Positions 33,650-43,156 of a stretch of 64,000 bases of DNA are shown here, one piece after another. Source of the DNA: Eutreptiella sp. 'Long Island Sound 2002' (taxonomy: Eukaryota; Euglenozoa; Euglenophyceae; Eutreptiales; Eutreptiaceae); the NCBI GenBank assembly GCA_964036045.1, contig OZ038382.1:86031918-86095917 (forward strand), read 5' to 3'. The stretch's first letter is position 1, and every line of letters begins with the position of its first letter. Below the pieces are notes generated by a model, which was not told the origin of the DNA, searched no databases, and saw only the letters and a list, made by a program, of their open reading frames with translations. Both the position numbers and the translations under genes were made by a program.

Positions 33650-34740
33650 TTTACAGCCCATGTAATAAATCCTTAGAGGGTTGAAACCCGCCTAGGGTTC
33701 ATCACATCCCATCTAGACTAGTGTACAGCCCGCGATGAATCCTTGCAGGGTCTACACCCCCCTAAGATTCATCGCATCCACGCTAGACTAGTGTACAACC
33801 AATGCGATGAATACTACGAGGGTCTAGACCCCCCACGGATACATCGCATCCCCTGTGGACTACTGTACAGTGCATGCAATGAACCTTATGAGGGTGTACA
33901 CCCCCTTAACATTCATCGCATCCGGTCTAGACTAGTGTACAACCCATGCGATGAATGCTAGGAGGGTCTACACCCTCCATCCCCTCTAGACTAGTGTACA
34001 GCCCATGCGATGAATCTTTGGAGGGATTACATTCCCAAAGGATTCATCACATCCCCTCTAGACTAGTGTACAGCCCATGCGATGAATCCTTGCAGGGTCT
34101 ACACCTCCCTATGACTCATCGCATCCCCTACAGACTAGTGTACAGCCCATGCGATGAATCCTAGGAGGGTCTACATCCCGGTAGGATTCATCGCAGCCAC
34201 TCTAGACTAGTGTACAACCCATGTTATGAATCCTAGGAGGGTCGACGGCCCCCGGACATTCATCGCACCCACTGTAGACTAGTGTACAGCCCATGCGAGG
34301 AATCCTAAGAGCGTCTACACCCCGCTAGGATTCATCACATGCCCTCTAGACTAGTGTAGAAGCCTTGCGATGACTCCTTGGAGGGTCTAAACCCCCCTAG
34401 GATTCATCGCATCCACTGTAGAACAGTGCACAGCCCATACAATGATTCCTAGGAGGGTCTACAACCCCCTAAGATTCATCACATCCACTCTAGACTAGTG
34501 TACAGCCCATGCGACGAATCCTTGGAGGGCCTACATCCCCTAAGGATTCATCACATCCCCTCTAGACTAGTGGAGAACCCATGCAATGAATCCTAGGAGG
34601 GTCTACACCCCCCTAGGATGCATCGCATCCCCTCTAGACTAGTGTACAGCCAACACGATGAATTCTAGGAGCGGCTACACCCCCCTAGGATGCATCGAAT
34701 CCATGCTAGACTACTGTAAAGCCCATGCGATGAATCCTAA

Positions 34741-34968
34741 TTCTCGGGGGGTCTAGATCCTCCAAGGATTCATTGCGTGGGTTGTACACCAATCTAGAGG
34801 GGATGCGATGAATCCCTGGAAGGTGTAGAACTTCCAAGGATTCATCGCATGGGCCCTACAATATTCTAGAGGGGATGCGATCAATCCACGGGGGTGTAGA
34901 AACTCCAAGCATTCATCGCCTGGGCTGTACACTAGTCTAGAGGGGATGCGATGAATCCTAGGAGGGTC
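34741..34968 (-). repeat. Inverted block of three 72-bp units
   Basis: Within this stretch the linker reads GTACACTAGTCTAGAGGGG instead of CCCCTCTAGACTAGTGTAC, so about three units are reversed relative to the rest. The hairpin part is symmetrical, so only the linker reveals the switch. Confidence 0.85.
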
Positions 34969-35965
34969 TACATCCCCTAGGATTCATCGCATCCCCTCTA
35001 GGCTAGTGTACAGCCCATGCGATGAATGCTTGGAGTTCTTAGACCCCCGTGGATTGATCGCATCCCCTCTAGACTAGTGTAGGGCCCATGCGATGAATCC
35101 TTGGTGGTTCTACACCTTCGAGGGATTCATCGCATCCCCTCTAGATTGGTGTACAACCCACGCAATGAATCCTTGGGGGATCTAGACCCTCCGAGAATTC
35201 ATCGAATCCCCTCTAGACTGGTGTACAGCCCATGCGATGAACCCCTGGAGGGTCTACAGCCCCGTAGGATTCATTGCATCCACTGTAGACTGGTGTACAG
35301 CCCATGCGATGAATCCCAGGAGGGTCTACATCCCCCAGGGATTCATCGCATCCCCTCTAGCCTAGTGTACAAGCAGGCGATGACTCCTTGGAGGGTTTAC
35401 ACCTCCCTAGGATTCATTGCGTCCCCTCCAGACTAGTGTATAGCCCATGCGATGAATTCTTGGAAGTTCTACACCTGCCACGGATTCATCGCATCCCCTC
35501 TAGACTGGTGTACAACCCACGCGATTAATCCTTGGAGTGTCTACACCTCCCGAGGATTCATGGCATCCCCTCTAGACTAGTCTACAGCCCGCACGATGAA
35601 TCCCTGGAGGGTCTACACCCCGGTAGGATTCATCCCATCCACTATAGACTAGTGTACAACCCATGCGATGAATCCTAGGAGGGTCTACACCCCCCAGGGA
35701 TTAATCGCATCACCTCTGGCCTACTGTACAGGCAATGCGATGAATCCTTGGAGGGTCTACACCTCCCTAGGATTCATCCATTCCCTCTCGACTAGTGTAC
35801 GTCCCACGCGATGAATCCTAGGAGGGTCTAGAGCCCCCGGGGATTCATCGCATCCACTATAGACTAGTGTACAACCCATGCGATGAATCCTAAGAGGTTC
35901 TACACCCCCCACGGATTCATCGCATCACCTCTAGCCTAAGCTACAGGCAATGCGATGAATCCTCA

Positions 35966-36270
35966 CATGTCGCTCAAACGCAAAGCGTAGAATTTTTATT
36001 TTGGACCGAAAATCTTGGCATGATTCCCAGCGTTGCTCACGATCGACCTACAAATTTTCCAGCCGACATGCGAGGCAATCGCTCCGGGAATGCCTAGGGA
36101 TGAGAAAATATCGGAAGCGTTTTTCCGACCGAAACCCCGGCCGAAGTAGGGAGGGAGCCTTCCGAAATACCTAGGGATGCAAAAATATCAGAAGCGTTTT
36201 CGGGGGCGATTTCCGACCAAAACGGTGGTTGAAAACATGAAATAATGCCGCAGATAATGGGCGACTACAA
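35966..36270. other. Non-coding stretch with a degenerate 70-bp tandem pair
   Basis: Two related segments, each with CCTAGGGATG, AAAATATC, GAAGCGTTTT and TTCCGACC, lie at about 36,090-36,150 and 36,165-36,230. No gene seen. Confidence 0.5.
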
Positions 36271-36581
36271 CAACAGACATGTGCAAGGAACATAGGAGTA
36301 GGGCAATTGCAAAAAATTGTGCAATGTACTATATTCAATGGAACCAAATGATTGACCTACAACAATTGAACACAGGACGTCGCAATGGCTCGAGAAAAAT
36401 TATCGAAACGTGTGTAGCAAACGGTGCACAGGCACATGCTGGCCGAAATTTCAGCCGGCCTTTATGTGATTAGATAATAGAGACCATGGAGAGAGGTTTT
36501 AGCGCTTCCGCAGACCCGAAGCACTGGCTTAGGGGTGGGCTTGGCAGCATAAGTGGCAGTGCCAATGGCAGTGGCAGCAGC

Positions 36582-39510
36582 CTATGACCGTGTGTTGCCA
36601 CCCTGTGATGGTGAAAAATGATTGACAAAAGTATTCAAACCTTTTGCGGTAGGGGCCATAGTAAGAGTGGAAGATGCAAACGTGGGTTGTCCGCCTTGTG
36701 TGTTGCTAGGAGAACCAGGAGCCTTGGAATTGTCACCTTTGGCTTTCTTCCTTGGTGTCTTTTCCCCCGGCTGTGAATCTGCCTGGCTTTCCTCCTCCTC
36801 ATCATCACCCTCAACATACTGATTACGAGAACAATCAACAGGGAACCCTGAGCTCAAGTCATGGTACACGTCATTCCATGCCTTGGGGGAGTGTGTAAGC
36901 GTTGCTAATGGATGCCCTGAGGGACTGAACAAATTCCTTAGGTATTTCACACTCTTCAGCAGGGGGCGCAAACAACATTACAGTCCCTGGAAAATGTGGT
37001 AGTCAGAATGCATGCGAAATGGACAGAGAGGGTTCCAAGCAGAAACCAGTTCCCTGCCCTTGTGGGGACTGGTACAAGGCTCAAGAGGTATGAAAAAATC
37101 TCAATAGGCTGCACAGGGGGCAAATGGCCCACAGTAAAGGCTACAGAACGTGGCAGTTTCTTATCAAAGGTCGTAGCGGAGCAAATTGAAAGGAGATGGC
37201 ACCTCGCAATATACAATGGGGTCTTGGTAGACAAATCGAAAATAGAGATGTCACACTGGTACATTTTCTCGGCAACCGTGACTTTCAGAGCGGCAACAGT
37301 GCCTTTCACATCAGCAATCTCACCACAAATGAAGACAGGTACAACAGGAGTTGGGCAACCAGGTTATGCAAACCAGAAGTATAGAGGCGTGGCACCTCAA
37401 TGATGCAGGCCGCAAAGGGCAGCGAGCTAATGATACTTGGAACCGGGCATCCACAATGCATTGCCATCACTTCTACACGACTTGCCTCCGCAATGAGTTT
37501 TCCTGAGTGTGTTTCAACCTGCGTGAACGTAGCACGCTGGATACTGACTAGACCCGTATCAGTGTTTTCAAAAAAAGGCTTAGCAACAGGGCGCTGTAAG
37601 AATGCCCGCAACCCCTCATATTTTGCCTCTTTCCATAGAGGTGCCTTAATTACTGCTGACCAAGGTGGCCAAGGCTTCTCTTCATAACAAGCCAACTGCC
37701 ATAAGCTACCTTTAGGTGGGACGCAATTGCACATTGCCTTTTGGCCATTTATATAGTACCACGTGTAGCTGCAGATAAGTATGGTTACACATGGATGTGC
37801 ATGGTGCATTATTTCAACGAAACGAAAGCTGACTGAAATTTCGGCCAGGTACGTCGAATAACAAGCATGCAAATGGTTGTTTAAAGGTAACACACCTATG
37901 CTAATGTCAACAACCCCATTGGCTACCGCATCACGATGGAGTATGTGCCACGACCACATATGGGCCTTTTTCACATCCTTTGTAACTTTTTTGAGACCAG
38001 ATAGGGCAATTTTTATCCAATCCATGTACCCTACGATTTCCCAAAGTGGGCCACGCATAATGCCTTCCACACCTCTGAATGCACCCAGGGCTGGATACAA
38101 CCCACGCTTCTCCATGGCTGCCATGGTGTCTACTGCAGCGGCACCCACATATTTCACCAACCGTCCCACGCCACCCCAGCTTTTAGCAACAGCAATCTGC
38201 AGATTAAAAAATGTGTGACACTATAGCGGGCCGAAAGTTCGCCCATATAAATCAAAAACATGGTACGAAACACACCACCGCGCCTTCCTCCGCCGTTATA
38301 CCACACTCCTCAAGCATTACAATAATGTGAGACAAAAGGGTCTGCTCCTCACTCTCCTCCTAATCTCGTATCCTGTCCAACAGCAGGGACATTCACTCCG
38401 AGGTAGTGAAAGATGAGCCACCAGTAGTATGGATTTGGTGAAGGTGTGCAAGGCGGCCCCTGATGTGTAATGGGCAGTCTTGTTTAGTTTCGTATCCAAT
38501 AAAAACCAAGGTACAATTCGGGGCCTCCATGCTTCTCGGTTCACGAGCTTGCTTGTGTTTTTGGGCACCACTGTCTACATGCGGACCCCCAGCAAAACCC
38601 AGCGAGTAGCCATAGATTAAAAAGGGAAAACCGAACGATCGACAGACATCGGAAGGACACTACTATCAAAAACAGTAGTTTTAGGATCTTCAGCATTAGG
38701 AGGAGTGGCATCTCAAGTGCCTGCGTAGCAACAATGACGGAACTAGCAACCCGGCCCTCCCAGTTATAGTCTCATACCAAAGTACCAATGCTTAAAACAT
38801 TTGGGCAATATGTGTACAGCAATGCCTTTAGTGCTAGCAGCATACGTAGACCCTTGCGTTGATGGGGAGTTAAGTCCTCGTGGTTGCCGAGCAACGCAAA
38901 TACACGCTCGTCGAGCCTAGCTCGGTTGGACGGTGTGGCAAGCAAGAGACCAAGCAGTGTCTCTTCCATATGGATAACATTAACGTTACGAGGGAGGATG
39001 TTCCCTACCTGAAGGGTATTGCCCTGCTCCAAAAAATTAAAGAATGGCAGGAAGGCCTTGTAGATCAACTCAACGGAGTACTTGTGACCTTGTAATTATG
39101 CCAGACACCAATACCAAGGGGAAACCCAAGAGAAATTGTGGTACATTCCAGGGGGCGTAGGCTGCACCATAACACAGCCTCAACGGTGCAAAGTGTATTT
39201 TCATGTCAACAAGCAGGGGACCACAGTGTCTCGTGCGGTATTCAAAACATGACACATTCACCACAAGCTCCAGCAGCTCCTTGTGTGTGCCACACCAAAG
39301 CTAAGACAGGAAAAATGGTCTCCAATTCGGTGAACGAACATTCTTGCGTGCAATATCTAAATGTGCACGGACCCATACTCTCTGAACACCTTGGTTGGCA
39401 ACATCAATAGAGTCAAGTAATGCAATACGTGAGCGAAAGGTGTCATCGGCAACCTTTGGTACCCTGGCCTCCATTTCGGCCAGCTCCGGAAGACCTGGAT
39501 ATGTGTGCAA
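36582..39510 (-). CDS. Unidentified multi-exon gene (or a third element), minus strand
   Basis: Candidate exons, in order: 39,500-39,400 (LPELAEMEARVPKVADDTF); about 39,305-39,160 (LVVNVSCFEYRTRHCGPLL); about 39,088-38,770 (ELIYKAFLPFFNFLEQGNT, then RARLDERVFALLGNHEDL); about 38,580-38,280 (LLSHIIVMLEECGITAEEG; includes a TAG); 38,196-37,896 (LVKYVGAAAVDTMAAMEKRG); 37,768-37,310; 37,310-37,047 (TVAEKMYQCDISIFDL); and 36,986-36,871 (LFAPPAEECEIPKEFVQSL). The best introns are 37,769-37,895 (127 bp) and 36,987-37,046 (60 bp, phase-consistent). A Lys/Glu-rich frame (GDDEEEESQADSQPGEKTPR) continues to 36,582. At least one frame break lies near 37,310. I recognise no domain. The GAAATTTCGGCC motif in its flanks and intron suggests it too may be a transposon gene. 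Confidence 0.4.
37769..37895 (-). other. Intron of the unidentified gene, containing GAAATTTCGGCC
   Basis: Donor ATAG|GTGTGTT and acceptor CTTATCTGCAG|CTAC. The motif GAAATTTCGGCCAG occupies 37,834-37,848. The flanking exons are open and have protein-like composition. Confidence 0.55.
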
Positions 39511-39744
39511 GGCAATGGTGTTGCAAACAGCAACAACAGTACAAATTAAGGTTAGGTCAGGTGAGTGGGGATCGGCTCATGACCTACGGCGCCTCAGGTT
39601 ATCAAACCATATACAAACTTGCCGACAGTGCATGGTGTTCCTCACGGTATGTGCTGCAAGTCCTGCACGCTGGTAAATGGACTCCTACCTAGTGTTGCAC
39701 CGGCCAGATGTATTCAATGGCAAAACAAGTGGTACAATGTAGAG

Positions 39745-40000
39745 AAATGGCAAAAGCTGGGCAACATTTCGGCCAGGTTTGATGAAATGTCAAATAGGAT
39801 GGTATGAAGTGTGCTTGGTAACTTGACCTGGGCGAAATTTCGGCCAGCCCTAACAAAAAATGAAATAGGTAGACCTAAATGGCATGAAACTCAAAAGCTA
39901 GCCGGAATTTCGGCCAAAAGTGTTCAAAAGTGTATATACACATGCCTATTTGCAATGGCACCAAAAAACTGGGTGAAATTTCGGCTAGTTTCCAAAAAAT
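39745..40000. repeat. Cluster of GAAATTTCGGCC motifs
   Basis: Four spaced variants (near 39,767, 39,834, 39,905 and 39,975) of the palindromic core GAAATTTCGGCC, 65-70 bases apart, in otherwise AT-rich sequence upstream of the unidentified minus-strand gene. Single copies occur at 36,440 and 37,834. A variant (GGGCCGAAAGTTCGCCC) lies at about 38,226. Confidence 0.7.
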
Positions 40001-40154
40001 AGTAAATATGATACGTTGCATGAACAGGATACCTAGGGCTAACTCAGCACCACCTATTTCAATCTGTATAACAGAACACAGGTAAAACGAACACACATAC
40101 GTTAAATAGCATACTCGTATTCAACATGTGCAACATCATCAAATTTTGCATATA
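40001..40154. other. Unassigned AT-rich spacer
   Basis: Nothing recognised between the motif cluster and the broken element C end. Confidence 0.3.
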
Positions 40155-40925
40155 CCACATCCTAGGGGGCGGGTACGTTGTGACGCCTAAGGGTGGGGAC
40201 GATGGGGATGACGAGGGGGGCGGGGGTGACGACAAGGGCGAGGGGGCTCACAAGGGGGGTGACAAGTGGGGCCGAGAAGGAAGGGGACACGGGGCGTGAG
40301 ACGGGGGGTGCCGGGAGCAAGGATGCGCCCCGGCAACCGCCCACCACGCAGGAAGGGTAGCTTGCATGTTGCGACTCGCGAAAAGAGGGGCTGCGGAGTG
40401 GGGGGCTAATCGGGGTAACCGGGCTAATCAGGCTAACCCAACACCAAGTGATGTGGCGCTGGCCCACCAAGTGGCCTTCCAAGTGACGTATGGGGTGGGG
40501 CGTTGCTAATCACGGGGTGGGGGGGCAGGGGGGCATCCGGCGCTCCGTGAGTTGGGTCGAACATCGCGACCTTGTGAGTGGGCACGGTTCGCCATGGTAG
40601 CCGGGGCACCTTCTCCTTGATGAGTGGCAGAGCATTTATATATATTGTTCCAGAGAAGTGTTGTAGCGACCTTCTCGCGAGTTCTAGCGGCGCTCGCTAG
40701 AACATCGCTAGAACGAGTTTTTTCGCCTCGAATTTAGGTGAAAACAGTGAAACCGTGAAAAACAAACCATGGCCCCCCGAGTACGAATAAGGGGGGTCGT
40801 GGTTCCAACCCTCAAAGTACCCACCACCTGCCCCCACATGGGAGGGTAACCGCCCTTTTTTTCCTTTCTAGCCTTCTAGCGCCATCTAGGCTAGAACGGA
40901 ATTGGGTCTTCTAGTGTATCCCTAG
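40155..40925 (-). mobile_element. Diverged, reversed left end of an element C relative
   Basis: Reading the minus strand from 40,925: CCTAGGGATACACTAGAAG, AATTCCGTTCTAGCC, CGCTAGAA hairpin-like repeats at 40,660-40,720, then sequence similar to 13,628-14,100 (ACGGAGCGCCGG, TCACTTGG, TTAGCC repeats, GGGGTTGCC-type segment). It breaks off near 40,155. More diverged than the two full copies, hence an older insertion. Confidence 0.7.
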
Positions 40926-41312
40926 GAAGGCTGCATCGCAGGTTAGCCGCTATCCACTGGAAATGAGGGTTAAGGGCATGCATGAATTCAAGGAAGAGGG
41001 GGGGGTCAGTCACCCTCGGTCCTCTGTTGGGGCCCTTACAGCCGGGCTTCGGCCTTCGCCACGTTTTCTTGTGCCTGCCTTGGCCGCAAAGGCGCTCGGT
41101 AGCATCCATGCAGGCACTCGCCATTGGGCTTTCGTGCGCTTGCGACCGCCGGGAGTAGGTGTTCTGGGGGCGGCTCCTATTGCAAGGTGGCAGCCTTGCC
41201 CGTGAGGTCATTCAACGTACCCCAACTAGACGCCGTGCGGCGGGGGTTTGTGGATAGCACGGTCCGCGGACGGCCCAGTTCCACCTTAGAGCAACACGGG
41301 CCCACGAATATA
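40926..41312. other. Unassigned region
   Basis: GC-rich, with short overlapping open frames on both strands and no recognised motif. It borders the outer end of the broken element C relative, so it may be older flanking DNA. Confidence 0.3.
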
Positions 41313-42305
41313 CTACGGACACGGCCCACCATTCCATCCGGACGGCCGTGCCCCGTGCTTCCTGTGCCTGCACCCCTGGCTGCGGCGGAGGCCCACCGGT
41401 TTGTAGCGTCCTGTGAATCTTGACTTTTGGCCTCCAATGTTGGACGGGTTGATGTCGGCTGATCCCGTTGCAAAGGTGCTGTCGGGTTCGATGTCAAAGT
41501 CTGCACTGTGATCATTAGTTTCCACATTGGAGGCGACGTTCATGGGGCCATCGGCCCTTCCCTTTTGGAGCGTACCCCCAGAGCTGCTCCTAGAGCCTTC
41601 CAGGGCACCATGCTGCCCAGTAGCGGCAACGGCCACGGCACCAGGCGCAGACTCAGCGGGTGATTCCGGAAACTGCGGGGGATGTGCACCCAACACCGGG
41701 CCGCCCAAGCTCCGGCAGTCAGTGACCACAGGTAGTTCCAAGGCTACATCAGAGCGGGTTTCCCCTTCGGGTGGGTTGTCGCCGGTGGAATCAGCCTCTC
41801 CCGAACTTGTTTTCGTAACCCCATCTCCAAGGGGGCACCCCAGCGCTTCACTAGTCTTGCGTCGGGGCATCCGGGCCTTCCTTTTAGGGCGCTTCGTGGG
41901 CACGTGCAACTTCCATGTACATAGCGCGGCCCCAAACAAACATGAGGCCCACCCTCGCTGAAGGCCATCTTGCTTATTCCAGACCAGGATGGTCGGTGCG
42001 ATGACGGCAACATCCTTCCACCGAGTGGTGTACTGCAGGATTGGGCACAAGTTCTGAGGTCTGTTGTCTGATGTGGCATGTCGCACGCGTGGTGCATCCA
42101 AGAGTACGTCTGATGGTAGTGCTGGGTGTGCTGTTTGGAGGAAGGGAGGGGAAAGAGGAAGGGGGGGAGGGGTCAAAATGGGTGTGCAAAAATCGACCGA
42201 AGAAAAAATGAAGAAATAATGGGGTTGGGCAGATGAAGCCACCACGAAAAAGGTTGGAGAACCAGAGTCCGGAAGAAGTCCCCATAGGTCCCCATAGGTC
42301 CCCAA
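41313..42305 (-). CDS. Open frame of 330 codons, unknown product, starting in satellite sequence
   Basis: The ATG lies in the terminal units of the G-rich satellite (MGTYGDLWG...). The frame then runs through unique sequence: a hydrophobic stretch (FFVVASSAQPHYFFIF), LQYTTRWKDVAVIAPTILVW, a basic patch (KRPKRKARMPRRKTSEA) resembling a nuclear localisation signal, and a Ser/Gly/Asp-rich tail. No domain recognised. The frame may instead be one exon of a longer gene whose true start lies within the unique part. Moderate length and non-repetitive composition favour coding, but nothing proves it. Confidence 0.35.
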   Translation of the reverse strand: MGTYGDLWGLLPDSGSPTFFVVASSAQPHYFFIFSSVDFCTPILTPPPLPLSPPFLQTAHPALPSDVLLDAPRVRHATSDNRPQNLCPILQYTTRWKDVAVIAPTILVWNKQDGLQRGWASCLFGAALCTWKLHVPTKRPKRKARMPRRKTSEALGCPLGDGVTKTSSGEADSTGDNPPEGETRSDVALELPVVTDCRSLGGPVLGAHPPQFPESPAESAPGAVAVAATGQHGALEGSRSSSGGTLQKGRADGPMNVASNVETNDHSADFDIEPDSTFATGSADINPSNIGGQKSRFTGRYKPVGLRRSQGCRHRKHGARPSGWNGGPCP

Positions 42306-42887
42306 AGGCCCCCATAGGTCCCCATAGGCCCCCGTTGGCCCTCATAGGAGCCCATCGGTCCCCCTAGGCGCGCAGTGGCCCCCATACGCCCCCATGGGTC
42401 CCCATAGGTGCCCCTAGGTCGCCATAGGCATCCATAGGGCCCCCATAATTCCCCATAGATGCCATTAGGTCCCTATATGCCCCCATAGGCCCCCATAGGT
42501 CCCCAATGGGTCCCTATAGGTTCCCAATGGGTCCCCATAAGTGCCCATAGGTGCCCATAGGCCCCCATAGGCCCCCATGGGCCGCCGTAGGCCCCCATCG
42601 GTCACCATGGGTCCAAAGGCATCCATAGGCCCCCATAGTTCCCCACATGCCCGCATAGGCCCACCATAGGTCCCCGTAGGTCCCGAAAGGTGCCAATAGC
42701 CCACCATAGGTCCCCATAGGTCCCGAAAGGACCCCATAGGCCCCCATAGGTCCCCAAAGGTCCCCAAAGGTCCCATAGTTCCCATAGGCCCCCATTGGCC
42801 CTCGCAACTCCCCACGGGTCCCCATACGCCCCCATTGGCCCCATACGCCCCCATAGGTCCCCATAGGCCCCCGAAGGCCCCCATCGG
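42277..42887 (-). repeat. G-rich satellite, minus orientation
   Basis: CCCCATAGG units, starting within the 5' end of the 330-codon frame and ending at CATCGGGCACC. Confidence 0.95.
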
Positions 42888-43156
42888 GCACCTATGGGGA
42901 CCCATGGGGACCTATGGGGATCTATGGGGCGTATTGGCACCTTTGGGAACCTATGGGGGCCCATGGGGACCTATGGGGACCTATGCGGGAATGTGGGGAC
43001 CCATTGGAACCTATGGGGACCTATGGGGGCCTATGGGGACGTATGCGGGCCTAGACGCACCTATGGAGACCCATTGGGGACCTACGGGGGGCCTATGGGG
43101 GCATATGGGGACCTATTGGCACCTATGGGGAGCCTTTGGGGGCATATAGGGACGTA
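42888..43156 (+). repeat. G-rich satellite, plus orientation, short block
   Basis: A 270-base block of CCTATGGGG units between two strand switches. Its right edge (43,156/43,157) is the breakpoint of the inverted segmental duplication. Confidence 0.95.

Larger units (their letters stand above)
32609..35965. repeat. 72-bp satellite with a hairpin in each unit
   Basis: About 42 units. Each holds ATGCGATGAATCCTAGGAGG, a short spacer (GTCTACA) and the near-exact complement CCTAGGATTCATCGCAT, followed by a CCCCTCTAGACTAGTGTACAGCCC linker that is itself partly palindromic. Units differ by about 5-15%. The array is interrupted by a short TIR element (33,378-33,649) and contains an inverted stretch (34,741-34,968). 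Short open frames across it are repeat-derived. No relation to the 10-bp satellite is apparent beyond CCTAGG. Confidence 0.95.

Noticed and set aside
32609-35965. CRISPR-like array
   Set aside because: The whole 72-bp unit is repeated with gradual divergence. There are no unique spacers of constant length and no cas-like genes, and the context is eukaryotic.
39301-39510. Independent small gene
   Set aside because: Better explained as the first recognisable exon of the minus-strand gene 36,582-39,510, with acceptor-like and donor-like sites at its edges.
40162-40482. Independent minus-strand gene of 106 codons
   Set aside because: It is the degraded counterpart of the plus-strand shadow frame at 13,628 in an element C fragment.
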